Shown one piece after another: positions 34,886-47,067 of a stretch of 60,000 bases of DNA; within the stretch, counting starts at the first letter, position 1; every line of letters starts with the position of its first letter. The translations under genes and the position numbers were made by a program. The notes beneath the pieces were generated by a model, which was given only the letters and a program-made list of their open reading frames with translations, had not been told where the DNA came from and did no database searches. The DNA is from Polytrichum commune (Eukaryota; Streptophyta; Polytrichopsida; Polytrichales; Polytrichaceae). Location: assembly GCA_950295325.1 (NCBI GenBank), contig OX485803.1, positions 16,556,001-16,616,000 on the forward strand, read 5' to 3'.

Positions 34886-36173
34886 ACATGAATGAGGATG
34901 CTTCACCTTGATCATAGCTGCGAGTTTATATGTGAACCCGAAACAAGTTTTCAAAGCATGGCTATGGGAAAAGTGCTATTGCAACCAGTTTGAGGTGGTC
35001 TCTTTTGGTATTTAGGTTTGGAAAAAAAAAAAAAAAAAAACTTTGTTGGTTGAGGGTTACATGTATAATATTGTGTTTGTGTGCTTCAACTTGTGTTACA
35101 TTTGATATTGATGGACTAGCCTTGGGTGGTGGTTTATCCTTGGAATAGACTTAGTTTGAGCATCTTGTTGGAAGATTCAATCTTGGTGTTTTTAGTGCTT
35201 GGATGTATACCTTTAGGTTATGTGTTTAGGTCAATAGTATAGGGAGTTGATGATTTTGAAGTCATCTTTTGTCAAGCATTAATGAACTTGGAATCCGTAA
35301 CATAAATTGTTACTATCAATTTGTATGCATAGTAGGACAAGGAAAACACCTAAACACTTATGTACTATATTTAAGTTAGTAAGTAGAGTCTACTTATCGG
35401 GGAGATTTTTGGACATAATCGGTTGAGATCCTAGTGTTTGCAAGTCCAACCGGTTACATGTGGACATCCTCCGGTTTTCCTTTATTAAATTGGGGTATAT
35501 CCTATAAATTCCTCTAAAATGATCGGTAATTTTCCAGCAGTCTTGAACTTCAACCGGTTATTTCTCAAACTCAAACGGTTCATTTGTAACTAACTGCCGG
35601 TTCTCCCTGATCATTGAAGTAGACTCATTTCGATAATATTTCGATTTGATATTTGAGAAGATTATGAATGAAGTACTTTTTCTTATTTGAAAAATATCAT
35701 CATGCAACTTTAGTAATTTTATTATACTTTGTAAACTAGATTACAGCCCAAGATTCTCAAGATTTACAGAGATTATGCACTCTTTTACATATGATAAAGC
35801 ATTATATTTTAGTTGTAATTTATTTAAATATTGAATAATACCTTTGTTGAATTAATTCAACAACCACTTTCCTTTACTCTATTTGATTATTCAATAAGAG
35901 CTGCCTAGAATGGATGGTATTCCACCATACCATATCTTAAATTAAATTAATACTTAGTTGGTTAATATAGAGCCTTTGATTACAATACCTCTATACGATC
36001 CAAATGCATTTTGAGCTTGTTAATATAGATAAAAATTCAAATATCCAAACATCTTTATTCATCAACTCCAAGAAGCCCACAAATATTGAAGGATCAATAG
36101 TGTCAAGTAGTTTGCTATATTTACATGCAAGAGTTTTGATGACTTTCAAATTTCTTGTTTATAGGTACCACAG
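32553..36173 (+). other. Expanded last intron of the receptor-kinase piece, filled with repeats
   Basis: The donor is TGG|GTGCGT and the acceptor TACCACAG|GTG, joining DW to VRSHL. At 3,621 nt it is far longer than the sibling introns (120-325 nt). It contains a higher-GC block of about 2.3 kb (32590-34890) that starts near GAGAGAGAGAGC and ends in a (GA)n run at 34849-34881, possibly an inserted LTR-like element without coding capacity. It also holds a short direct duplication (TTATCAGTATGTAGAGTATT, 34019 and 34039) and a satellite-related monomer at 35.4 kb. I could not find matching long terminal repeats. Confidence 0.5.
35395..35610 (+). repeat. Second dispersed monomer of the 47-kb satellite family
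   Basis: GGAGATTTTTGGACATAATC is followed by GATCCTAGTGTTTGCAAGTC, then GGGGTATATCCTATAAATTC and CAAACTCAAACGG. The order is the same as at 1060-1290 and in the 47.1-48.3-kb array. It lies inside the long receptor-kinase intron. Confidence 0.65.
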
Positions 36174-36383
36174 GTGAGGTCACATCTACAAGAAGGGCAT
36201 ATAGAAAGAGTTGTTGATCCATCATTGGGCAACAATTTCAATATGAAAAACATGTGGATGATAGTGAAATTAGCGTTACAATGCGTGGAGCCTAAAGGTG
36301 TTGATCGGCCTGAAATAAGCACTATATGTCAACAACTCCGCACCCTTTCAATGGAGATCGACACATGCTCAAATTCAAGTTAG

Positions 36384-36629
36384 CTTTGGTTGATCATACA
36401 TCACAAAGACTTGCTCCAAAAAAAAGGTTTTTGACAAAAACAATGTTATGATTTCAATAATGTCCAAGTACAAATTTCTATGAAACCGAGGCTCAATTTG
36501 AGTAATTGAAGGTCATTCTAATCTTTTAAATGAAATATAGCATGTCATGGTATTCGAATAATGTTGTAATAATCCCCTAACCATCAATGGAAACCACTAT
36601 AATTTTGATGTTTTGTGTAAATGGCTTCG
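36384..36629. other. Short non-coding stretch after the receptor-kinase piece
   Basis: This presumably includes any 3' UTR of the preceding gene piece (AATAAT-like signals near 36560). Nothing else is seen. Confidence 0.35.
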
Positions 36630-36990
36630 AGTGAGACATATTCTCGGGGGGGGGGTAGTCATTGGTTGGAGTAGCAATATACGTGCGAACAAATGATAGG
36701 GTATTTTAAAAACATGGGGGCTAAAAATTATAAATGGACTTAAGAGTAATATAGGGTATCAAAAATGGCACTGGACATCTTTAAAGTATTATAGGGTATG
36801 GGATAATAGGTCATTTGGAATTATAAGTAATGCAAGCCATTTTTCTATTAACCCAAAGTAGAAATTTACATAATGATAGCATGTGAAAAAAAGAAGAGAA
36901 TTGAAAGTAATACCCCCCTATAAAATAGTGGTTGTTCGCACCTATATCCTTAACTTTTTAACACACTGCCCCCCCCGAGGACATATTGGG
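36630..36990. mobile_element. MITE-like element with G-run ends
   Basis: The left end ACATATTCTC followed by a run of ten G (about 36632-36657) pairs with a run of eight C and GAGGACATAT at about 36968-36985. Inner strings ACGTGCGAACAA and TTGTTCGCACCTA also pair. The interior contains two copies of ATATAGGGTAT-like text. The element is non-coding, about 350 bp; no target duplication is fixed. Confidence 0.5.
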
Positions 36991-38396
36991 ACTCCAACCC
37001 TTTTTTAGCAACAACAAATAATATTGGACATTTGGGTTAGAAGCACAATTGGTCAAATTCCTCATGTGTCGTTTTTTTTTTGGTCCAGGATTTCTGGATT
37101 ACATACATGCACAAAAACTTGCATCATATTCTTTTTGGATATATAATTGAGATTTATAGAAGATATTGTTTCATCAATCACAATTTCCACACCCAAGGTG
37201 TGAATCAACAATGGAATTTGATTTGGTTGTGAGATGGTCTTGATTGCCACAACCAATGCAAGTGACATGAATCACTTGTCAATTGTCACTTATTATGTAT
37301 GTTTTTGTGATAGTTAGTGGGACTTATGGCAACTTTGCTCACAAAGTGTTGTGATCCTCATTTGAGTGTGCAGGGAAAGAGCCATTGTACATAGCAAAGA
37401 AGTTTGCCCAAGAAATTGAAGGTCTTGGACACAATGGAAGCATGACCTCCAAAACAACGGTAAATTCTAGAGCCTTGTACTTCCTCATCAAAAATAATTT
37501 CTTGGTCATTTCAAGTGGCCTTGTAGATAAAATCCATCATATTTGTTACGTATTTGTTACGCATTCCATCATATATTTCTTCTTTGCCTAGTAGGTTGGT
37601 AATACAAATGCGCTCACACACATGATTACTATTCAAGTGTGAAATTGAATAGGGGTTAAGGTTTGTATGTTGTAATATCATTCTTTGATTTTTGAATTTC
37701 ACTTGCCCATTTTGTGACTTGGCCCATCTTTCACATTTATTGGAGAATGACATCCATATCCACTCTCACTCACCATATGAATTGCAAGATCCTGAGTTGG
37801 CTTTGCTAAAGAAAAACATCAATATGGTAATGGAGAGTACCATGGACAATACTATTTTGTTGGGCAGAATTACCTCCCAAATGGACAACATGACTTCACT
37901 CTTCACCAAAATTCTTGAAAATCAAAACAAATCCAACGCAAATGACATCCCAAATGTGGATCATGTAGTTGCAAATTCTACATCTGATAATAGCAGCAAC
38001 ACTTCTATGCCTTGAAATTGTTGCGCATGAATGTGCAATTTGTCCAACTGCAAGGTTGGAGATTCCAACATCAAGAGACACATGAAGTTTCTTCTCGAGT
38101 GGGAACATCTACCCAATCTAGTGTGGATCATGTCCAGACAAAGGATGCGATTTCTTTATGCAAGTAGGCATTTGTTGACACAATGGGTACTATATGATTG
38201 TACAAGCATGTTGAGAGTTCCCAGGGTACTTCAATTGTGAGTTTGAAGTGTAAAGTTAGGTTTGTGGATTTTAGATTTTGAGCATGACAAAAGCCAATGG
38301 AGTTCAAGGTTCGAATGAGATGAATGCATGTGCCGGTAATTGGATTTGGAAAGCATGACTAAGAGTCTAAGCTTAATTGACATGTTGAACATGTCT
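36991..38396. other. Intergenic DNA, no confident gene
   Basis: A segment near 37376-37460 (encoding YIAKKFAQEIEGLGHNG after an AG acceptor) and a hydrophilic frame at 37692-38015 might be exon remnants, but neither matches a family I know. No other feature was recognised. Confidence 0.3.
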
Positions 38397-38632
38397 GCAT
38401 TAAGATGAAGGAGTTGCCATATGATGTTGAACAAAAGGAACATTTTAAATTTTCTGCAGGATATAACATAATACCAAACAACATGCACATTATGATGGGA
38501 CCCACAAATCATCCAATTGGGGAGGTGTTTGTGGAGTTCATATCCTCTAACAAAACTCACCAAGCCATGGCATGCCACAAGCAAATTATTGATTCTCATT
38601 ACATAGAGTTGTTTATGGTGACCAAAATGTAG
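38397..38632 (+). pseudogene. RRM-domain fragment resembling plant hnRNP-H/F-like protein
   Basis: The frame reads MKELPYDVEQKEHFKFSAGY, then MHIMMGPTNHPIGEVFVEF (an RNP1-like stretch) and HKQIIDSHYIELFMVTK. This order (LPY near the start, GEVFVEF, then YIELF) matches a quasi-RRM of hnRNP-H/F-type RNA-binding proteins, where the domain binds G-rich RNA. Only one domain of about 75 residues is present, without neighbouring exons. It is either a retro- or transposon-captured fragment. The identity is moderately sure; loss of function is inferred from isolation. Confidence 0.6.
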
Positions 38633-39733
38633 TTAAATCCCTACTGTGTTTGACATTTTCTTACAGTATTTTGGGCTTGTTGTACAACACAAGATATAGA
38701 ATGCACAATTAGGGTATGGACCTATAGGTCACTTCTAGCATAAGGAATTTTTTTCCAAGGGGATTGAAGGTTTGAATAGATTGTTTGAGATCACAATACA
38801 TGACTTTGCTACTTGAAGATATGCATATTTGGTTAAATTAAAATATTTTCTTGATATATTGAAGACAACAATAGAGGTGTTTTTGTTCAAGTGTTCTTTG
38901 CCCACATGTGAATGTTATCCTATGGTGAAGTGATATGCTAAAGAGAAAGAAATAAACACCAATAGGTTTTTACATTGACATGCAATGTCCGTTCATTGTC
39001 TCCTTCCCCACTCCGTGCAGGCTTGGGTAATGATATACTATATGGAACTAGAAGGTTATGAGGTTCCAAGTCAAATTAAAGAAAAAATATTTGACCTCAA
39101 CAATAGGTAAGGTTTCTTGTCTTTTGCATAGGGTGAAATGTTAGGATTATAAGGCAATGAAGACTATAGCCATGTACTATGTTTGGGATTTGTACCAAAT
39201 GCCTTGCAAGGTTGAATGGGGTTGAGCCGTTGTTTGTGGATGTAGGGAGAGTGGATTGGAAGATGTGATGGTCACACAATGACTAAGAAGTTGGGCAAGT
39301 CAAGAAATATAGCAATGCCAATTTTCCACCATCTACCAACAACATACATACTTCTTTGGTAAGATGACTTCACATAAGTGAAAACTTAATTTCATGAAGG
39401 TTCCAAGCTAGTTTATGAACTTTCCAATCCAATTTACCAGGGTGTTCTACCAATTTCATGAATCTTCTAAATTAGTTCATGATTCTTTTAAATTGACTTA
39501 ATATATGGCACGCCTCAATTTCATGATAGTGGACCTATATAATAAAATAAAAATAACGTTCATATCTAAGTACCAACATGAATATGAGCATATTGGCCTG
39601 CTGTTGATCACGAGTATCGTGATGCAATATAAGGCGTTATGCCTCCTTTGGGAGGTGGGCTCTGGGGGGATGTATAAGTTATCCCATACTATAGGAGGGG
39701 GGGGGGGGTAGGTGTTTGTTTATTGTCAAGTTT
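38633..39733. other. AT-rich intergenic DNA with a G-run
   Basis: No gene was recognised. A homopolymer of twelve G lies at 39697-39708 immediately before the reverse-transcriptase fragment. Confidence 0.35.
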
Positions 39734-40600
39734 TCATTTGTTTAAGACAAGGTACGTGAGATATTTGATGGCATTTTGGCGTATGTTTTTCATGAGAGTT
39801 TCAATGGTGGATTTTGGGATTTTTTGATTGGCTAGTTTGTTAATGGAGTGCTCATGTATAGCCCCTCTCACTTCGGCTGTGATGGTGATGAGGGGGTTGG
39901 TTTGCCATCCCTGATTTTGTATGGTGTGAATTAGGGAGTCGTATTTGGTGTGTTTATGTGTGAGGGCTTGGGTGGGGACTCTGTCGTGACAGTTTGTGAA
40001 TTCAATGAGTTGAACTGTGAGTGTGGGGGAAGGTGATATAGGTGTTTGTGTTTGGTGTGGAGCTCCAATTATGCATAGGATATCCAGTCTTAATTTGGCT
40101 TGGCATTGGCATGTGGTTTGTGTGGTTGGATATGTTGTATATTGTCGGTATTTATCGCTAGGTCGTTTGCGTAGGCTATGGTGGTACACACGGAGGGGGA
40201 GGTGTTGAAATGGTATCCCAGGTTGTTTTGTTCCAGCCATCTCAAAAGGGGTTCCATAAATATTATGAATAGGTATGGGTTGAGGGCGTCTCCTTGTATG
40301 GTTCCGCCACTAATTTTGATTGGGGGTGTTGTTCCAAAATGGTAACTAGTGAAGGATGTGGTAGAGTTTTTGTATATGTTCTTACGATTTCAATGGTGTC
40401 AAGGGGGAAGCCTAGGTCTTCCATGAGGGCTAGCAATCTGGCGTGGTTAATGAAGACAAAGGCGTTCCGGAAGTTAATGTATGTAAGGTATATGCTATTT
40501 TTGGTGAGCCATGCATCTTTAAGGGTTGTCATGATCGTTTGGATTTGTCTCGAGGTGTTACATTGTGGACATAATCTTTCTTGGCTAAAGTGAAGTAGTC
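39734..40600 (-). pseudogene. Non-LTR (LINE-like) reverse transcriptase fragment
   Basis: On the minus strand, RQIQTIMTTLKDAWLTKNSI, then LTYINFRNAFVFINHARLLA and LMEDLGFPLDTIEIV (about 40560-40390) are reverse-transcriptase fingers/palm segments. GTIQGDALNPYLFIIFMEPL and TTIAYANDLAI follow (about 40300-40150). In another frame a conserved C-terminal region reads LITITAEVRGAIHEHSINKL and KYLTYLVLNK (ending 39740). The palm motif YADD is YAND and the first catalytic Asp in 'LDF' is replaced (YINF). Frame changes lie near 40240. It is a 5'-truncated, inactive retroelement copy. Confidence 0.75.
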
Positions 40601-41019
40601 TATAATATTCTCCATAGCTTGTGAGGAGGGAAGCTAGCATGTGAGCGTTGAGTGATGAGCGGTGAGCAATGAGGAATAACATGTGAGCAGTGAGCAAAAA
40701 AATGACCAATTGTAGGATTTTTAAAGAAAACATTCCAATATAGTTGGATTATATAATATGAAGATAACATTGTGGGCAAACAAAATATTGAACTCGGCCC
40801 TATTACCATGGATTTCAGGAAGTTTGCTAATCCACGGTGATAGGCATTTTATTGAAATGTCAAGTACGCCATTGAAATGTCAAGCGTTTTATTCTGACAA
40901 ACAACTATTTAGTTGTACCATCAGTTTGCATTATTTACAATTTATATGAATATACACACATATTTCTATATATGTAAAAATGAAGAATAATTGCGTATGT
41001 GCCCTTCACCCCTATGCCA

Positions 41020-44000
41020 CTACGTTTTTTTTGCAACACCTGCGAGCTCAAGAAGACGCATCACCTCATTGTAGCTAAATGTTGGTGCATAAATGAACTT
41101 GTCAATGGCATAGTCAACCTTGCACAAAGACCTAAACAAGTAATACAAGTGCTTGCATGAAACCCATCGACCCCTCTTTCCCACTGCCAAAGACAACATT
41201 TTCACAAAGTCCAGGCAAGTGCATTGCGGAATATTTGCAATGGAGACAAGATATGTCTTCTCCTCTTTGGAAACTATGGTTATGATGCATCCGTATCTAG
41301 GGTATGGAATGGGAGTCACACTAACCACATAATACCCATCTATAATGTGCTCTCCCAATTACTTGTAAGCTTTGATAATGGTGATGCCATGTTCCATCAA
41401 AATGCCTTGGAAAACCGTGTGTTTGGATGCGCATTTGGGTTTGGAGGAACACGGAAATGTGAACGACGCGTTGGGGAGGTTTGTCATTGTTCTCAATTGA
41501 CGACGTGGTGATAATGTTTTTTTCTATTGCAGTTGAAACCCAACATCTTCCAATGCAAACACCTTCTCCCGGGTAAGGTTTGTACCAACCTTCATCGGCC
41601 ACACCTTAGGGAGATTTGGCCAATCAAACATCCATTTTTTTATTGCTCCCCTTCACACATCCATTAATGTCATCTGCACAAAACCAAAAATTTGTTGGAA
41701 CATGGTTGTTGGAACAATATTCCTTCTTCATGCATGTGTACGTTTGCGTAGGTATATATGCCATGTGTGTTTTTCCCAACTTTAGCCCTACATGGATGTC
41801 AAGTTTTTGCATGCAATGCCTGACACTCTTTCTTGGACGGTAAGGCAATCGTGAAATATACCATTGGGATTCAAGACACTCTGACTTCAACACATTAGTG
41901 GTGTGAGACACCATATTCTCATCATACTTGAAGGATTCATCTATGTGTGCCCTTGTTGACCTTGTAGTAGGGTGAGGGATGTAGTAGTTCACTTTGTCGA
42001 GACGATGAGAATCATAGTCAGATCTAGGTGGTAAGTCTAGTTTCCTTGTAAGCACTTGTGTATAAAATGAACTTACAATGAGCATGTGACCTCCCCATTG
42101 TCTATATCGATAATGCCAAAACCCAACCATTCCGACAAGTTGCACATGCCCTCCTCGGTGGTTGTCCCTGATGACAACCACCATGTTTATATTACATGGT
42201 ATTTGATGTTGGCGTCCTCCAAATTCTTGATGTCCTTGTAGTCTTTACAAAGTTGTTTTTTTTTTCATGATGCAATGAAGGTTGGATGTGCTCTTGTGTT
42301 ATTTTATCCAAATTGGTAGACCAATGTAAAAAACATGTACGCTCACGACCCTTGAGAGGAACACATGGGTCACCATCCCCGTAAATCTTCCTCACAACAA
42401 TCCAATTTGCTTTGGCATTGTTCACCATGAATCCTTTGAAATTGACATTGGAAACACCATTCTCTAGCATAATAACATTTCAGTTTTCCCCAAAAATGGT
42501 CTAGGCCCGAGCATCCTCCGACTGCATATCACAACATGCTATTGTGAGAACCTTACAATGTTTGTTATTGTAGACGTGACACGCCATTGTGGTTCAATCT
42601 CGTAAACGCTTCACATGGTCAAACATGATCCACGAATTTTCCATGTGTCCTTCATATTGCATGCGCTTCACCAAATCAGTTCCGCTTCCAGCAAAATCTA
42701 TAGACATCTTTGTTAAGGTAGAATTTAGCACTGTGTTTTAAGCTGTCAAAACCTGACTAGTTGGTCACAAATTGTCAAAAGGGCAAAAAATGCTAGTTTA
42801 CTAATTGACATCAAATTTGTCCTTGATGCAATAAATTGTTAGAACGTCCACTAGTTGGTTTTTACTGTTTCACTATTGAATCGTTTATTCAGTAGTAGTA
42901 AGTATTTGGTGTTAGTAACTTAGGTGATCAGAAAATGACTTGTAGGTCCAAAGTTATTAAAATGGCATTGGGAGTATTTTACTAGTTGATTGTTTTTTAT
43001 GACCTCAGTGTACCAGTTGGTCATGAACTGGACAGAGGGCAGGAACACGTCATGATAGCTAGTTGCAATGTTTTGACAGGGTGGCAACCTATTAAGTTGA
43101 TCCACCTAGTGGTAGTTATTTTGAAGTATATGAGGATTGTCCTAGAGCCTTTTGGCTCTCTTAGTACACATATGCGGAGATGACTTAGACCCTTAGAGAA
43201 GATATATATGCTTGTGAGTTTTTAGATATGAACGGGTGGCAATCTGGAAGTGTATTGCAGTCCGAACAAACCACAATCCTGGAAAAAAAAGCAGTAAAGT
43301 GTTGTATGAGGTATTTGAAGAGTAGATTCGTTGTTGGTGTTCTCCTATCACTAACCTTCTTGGAAGCTAACATAGTCTTAGTGTTGACAAGACAAAGGAG
43401 TTGAATGTGTTAATGAAAATGTGCATCGGACAACTGGTGATGTAGTACCAAGGAATGCATTCGAAAGTAGAAAGGATGGGTATGCACGGACGTGACGCTT
43501 ATAGGAGGATGTCTAAGCAAGTAGTTAGAATGACCTAAAAAATGTACCATAGGTTGGTAGAAGGTTAGAGAGGTCAGATTTGGACTCGGTTTGCAAAAAC
43601 CACCTCTAGATTTGACCAAACATGTGAGTTGGTCGAAAATATGAAAGTGGTTAGAATGGCCCGAAAACTATACTGTAGGTTGGTAGGAAGTTAGAGATGG
43701 CAAATCCAAGCTTATATTGTGGAAAAGACCTCCGTAAGTTGGCTGATTGGGCCAAAAACGTGAGCTGGTAGGTAGTGTCCAGGGCATGTTTCAAGCATTA
43801 AACGGAAGTTGTAGGGGATTGTACGTCAAAGGAGATGTCTAGGGATGAGGTACTAGCTTGGGAGGTGTTTATGCCAGGTCTGGGCGTAACTAGCAGCGAA
43901 CTAGTTAATGGAGCAAGGAAGGAGTGCGAAAATCCATTAACAATCTTGAACACAAAGACCTTATCTTTAACTTGCCCTAGAAACCGACTATCATGCACAT

Positions 44001-44700
44001 ATTTGAACCCAAAGTGGTTTTTCAGTGCCATGATGCTATCCAAGGAACCCATCCCACTACAAATGAAACGTTTGGAACCCGCCACGAAGTTCCTACAGTT
44101 CGGGGAAACCAAAGTGGAGAATTTATCCATTACCACCTCCAAGGATGCTCCATGAAGATGGTTTTTTTCTCCTAGGAGAGAGAATTTGAGGATGTAATCT
44201 ACCAAAATTTGTTTACTGGCAGCCATAATAATAGCTAAGTTCTTTGCAATTGGAATTTTAGCCACCTCATTTTTCACACATTGGTAAGCCATGTCTAGTG
44301 ACTCACGACACACTCCAATAGATACATGGTGGTTGTGGACACCAAAATGAATACAAACACGGGACATGTTTGACGATTGTGAATGCACGTTTATAATTTT
44401 TGCATAGCAAACATCAAGACATATGGGAGCAACATGACAAACCTTGCATCGAACTTTAGATTTATCTGGTGGGTCTATACCAACCATGCAAGGAGTGGGT
44501 GTAATACCGATCCATTTAGTAGAGATACGAACTCCATCATTTTGTGAAAAATACTCACACGAGTTGTTAGGGTATTAAAGATGACCAACACATGAAGACC
44601 TCCGAAAAGTCAAACCAAATTCATTCTAAATGTTTGTTGTTTTGGTTATGCACCAAACATGCTTGTCGTAAATCTTGTCCATACCATCTAGCGCCTTGCC
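41020..44700 (-). pseudogene. SWIM-finger transposase-like gene, broken and interrupted
   Basis: Minus-strand pieces are co-linear. 44700-44600 encodes KTRIPDAYGKALDGMDKIYD. 44540-43798 has Cys-rich KVRCKVCHVAPICLDVCYAK, MSRVCIHFGVHNHHV and KNLAIIMAASKQILVDYILK. 42650-42470 has TMACHVYNNKHCKVLTIACC and DMQSEDA. 42470-42190 has FKGFMVNNAKANWIVVRKIY and RERTCFLHW. 41358-41020 has a SWIM finger (CTCLDF then SCKHLYYLF). This resembles repeat-borne DDE-type/SWIM proteins I recall from non-seed plants; the expected Asp in MADSAQANW-like text is Asn here. Stops and frameshifts are frequent. A 1.1-kb repeat (42715-43795) splits the gene. The family call is moderate, the pseudogene call strong. Confidence 0.6.
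42715..43795. repeat. Repeat insertion splitting the SWIM transposase-like pseudogene
   Basis: The conserved protein text stops on both sides of this block. It contains several variants of ACTAGTTGGTCA/CCAGTTGGTCATGA (42755, 42850, 42972, 43012) and two adjacent units of about 124 bp starting TTAGAATG(A/G)CC and running through GTAGGTTGGTAGxAxGTTAGAG (43526 and 43651). It has no reading frame of interest. Confidence 0.55.
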
Positions 44701-46390
44701 ATAAGCATCTGGAATTCTAGTCTTGACCAGTGGCAAACGAAAAGTACATCCCCATTGAAAGAAGAGGACAACTACTTCACATCCTCTATAGCAATGTTAT
44801 CAAAGTCAATATTTGTGAGATCATATTTGGATCTTTTACAACACTTGGTGATTCCGAGGGCTTCTAATACATGGACATTAGATATGGATGACGTAAGATG
44901 AACATGAGGTTTTTTGGAGCGTATGTGTTGTTAAAAAATACTAAAGTTCAGTGGTTTGTAAAGGGAGGAGTCATTGCCAAACGAAGTTTGTACAAAAGAT
45001 GTAGAAGGAAAATAACAAAAATGTTGAAATGATAAGATGAAGTCCATGCAATGTCCACCACTTAAATGCTATCTTCATATGAATCATTAAGGACCATCAC
45101 ATCATCTACCTCCAATTTAATCTTGCAAAGAGAATGGCTTTGTGGTGCAGGTATAATGGACTCATTTGTCAACAACACTGTGGATGCATCCATCTCCAAT
45201 TTAGACAATCCTATCATTTTGAATGAGCATGCACCCAACAACCAAAAAGAGCCATTGTACGCTCTTGACTTTTGAATCAAAATTGTCTCATACAACTCAC
45301 CAGTCTGTCATGTAAATAGCGATCGTGTGTCACTACAGCTCGAGTACCAACCACCACTAACAAACAACACTAAAACATAACAACATCACACATAAACAAC
45401 ACACCTCGACAGAGAAAGAAGAGAGTCAAATACTTATAAGAGCTTTAAATCTATCTTCAAATGCACACAATGAGTCAAGCTATCTCTCACTCCACCACGG
45501 GAGAATCCAAGAGTGTAATTAGGGGAAGAAGAACTCAAGATTTATTGCAAAAACATGCAATCTTCACCTCACACAAACTCTCTCTACACACTCACTCATA
45601 AGACTTGACTTGGCAAGAATGCCAAGCCAAGGAGGAGGTTCCTCACTTAGGAGCCTTCCTCTCTACATCTAGATTCATCCATCCAAACCTAAATGGATGA
45701 AGCCCAACGGATAAGGTGCGGCCGCCGCCGACGCCGCATACCGTGACAAGTCTCTTGGAATAATTCTTGTTCGACATACGTAGTACCAAGGCGAAAGTTA
45801 AATTTTTGACTTAGCAAATTCTTGTAATCCGTTACAAAACCATCTACATCCAAAGGAAGAGTGAAAGGGATAGAACAACCTCCTGCTCGAAGAGATGCCA
45901 TCGGAAAAAAAAAACAAATTCAATGCAAATTCACAAGAATGAAGAATGAAAATGATGCATGACATATATATCAAATAATGTAGACACAAACAACACTGAC
46001 AAGACATCTTGATAAACTTTGTGTATTGATGTTGCAATTTAGATAGAGATAATGGTTTTATTACTAGAATTCACGTGACATATATTTAAGAAAAACTCAG
46101 AAATATTACAATAACAACTTGAGCAGGATGTGAAATAATGCAAGGGTGTTATGCACCTTAAATTGGAATGCCACCACACACAATGCATCTACACACAAAT
46201 TTAAAATTTGTGACGGCCAATAATAGGCTTTGACGTATGGAAATATGAAACCCTAAGATTCCAATGATTAAGGCATGTTGTTCTTGTTCTTGTTGAAACC
46301 TTAACCATGTTAGAATTCTTCCACTATTTTTTCAAATGTTAGAATTCCACTAACATCCACATGTATTTAATGTTCTAACATTTGACAAAA
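44701..46390. other. Non-coding stretch, one small unrecognised frame
   Basis: A 70-codon minus-strand frame (45901-45689) begins MASLRAGGCSIPFTLPLDVD and reads smoothly to a basic MRRRRRPHL end; I do not recognise it, and it may be an exon of a repeat gene. The sequence at 46310-46390 contains an inverted pair, ATGTTAGAATTC and AATGTTCTAACATTTG. Nothing else was recognised. Confidence 0.3.
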
Positions 46391-46394
46391 TAGT

Positions 46395-47035
46395 GGAAGA
46401 CGTGGAACTCCTCAACGATGAGATTGATACGGAACAACCTGACATCCACGGGAAAGAGGATGTAGAAATCATTAGTGAGACGAGGCTTGATATCCAAGAC
46501 AATGAAGAGGAAGTGGAGTCCCAAAACACACTAGAAGTAAGAATTTGACCTATTATATATTTAATGCTAGTTTCCTACTCATTGCCTAGAGTGGAAGTAG
46601 AAACTTATTGGTTATTGAATTTAGGGTTTGGAATGGGGTGTTGGGAAGGAGAGGACGAGTTTTCATTTTGTACGGCCTCACTCGATGGTGAAGAAGGCTA
46701 ATGGGAGGAGGAGCACCACAATGCCTCTCACCACCACTTCTCCCTCACTACCGATGTTGCCTTGCCGCAGATCAATGTGGAGATCCGTTGGAGTGGCCAA
46801 CGAGCAACAAGTTGGGAACATCCATGAGGTGGTATTGCAGGTATATAGTGAAAGAAGGCCAGATGGGAGAGGATGAGGAGAAAGAAAATGAAGACAAAGA
46901 TGACGATGAGGCTAGCCAACTAAGGGGGGAGGAAGAAGAAGAAGAAGATCCAAATGAAAAGGAGGAGGCAAATGACAAGGTGGAACATGCCAAGAGGACG
47001 GCAAGAGAGAGGGGGACGATGGAGAAGTGAACTAA
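46395..47035 (+). other. Acidic low-complexity coding-like sequence
   Basis: A first segment (46395-46537) encodes VEDVELLNDEIDTEQPDIHG and NEEEVESQNTLEV and ends at a GTAAGA donor. A second (46850-47030) encodes Glu/Asp/Lys-rich text (EDEEKENEDKDDDEASQ). They could be N-terminal exons of the decayed ParB/methyltransferase-like gene downstream, separated from it by the satellite, but this link is inference. Confidence 0.3.
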
Positions 47036-47067
47036 ACCTCTCCAATCCATATTTTCTCCCCCAAAAC

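Larger units (their letters stand above)
30832..36383 (+). pseudogene. Receptor-like kinase catalytic half (malectin/LRR type), ectodomain missing
   Basis: Six exons with GT-AG borders can be joined: 30832-31070 ([29 protein letters not shown]), 31394-31520 (MQLLSRIHHKNLVTLVGYCH, LVYEYMSNGTLQDHLH), 31807-31887 (HLDWTMRQNIALSVAT), 32011-32197 ([36 protein letters not shown]), 32438-32552 (YALTGRLTALSDVYGFGIVL) and 36174-36383 (VRSHLQEGHIERVVDPSLG). All phases fit. The order and text match the kinase half of malectin-like LRR receptor kinases. The catalytic HRD is HRG (GAT to GGT), which removes the catalytic Asp. The helix-C part of exon 1 is also diverged. Ectodomain and transmembrane exons are absent upstream, and the last intron is 3.6 kb. 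It is most likely a pseudogene or kinase-dead fragment. Confidence 0.8.
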
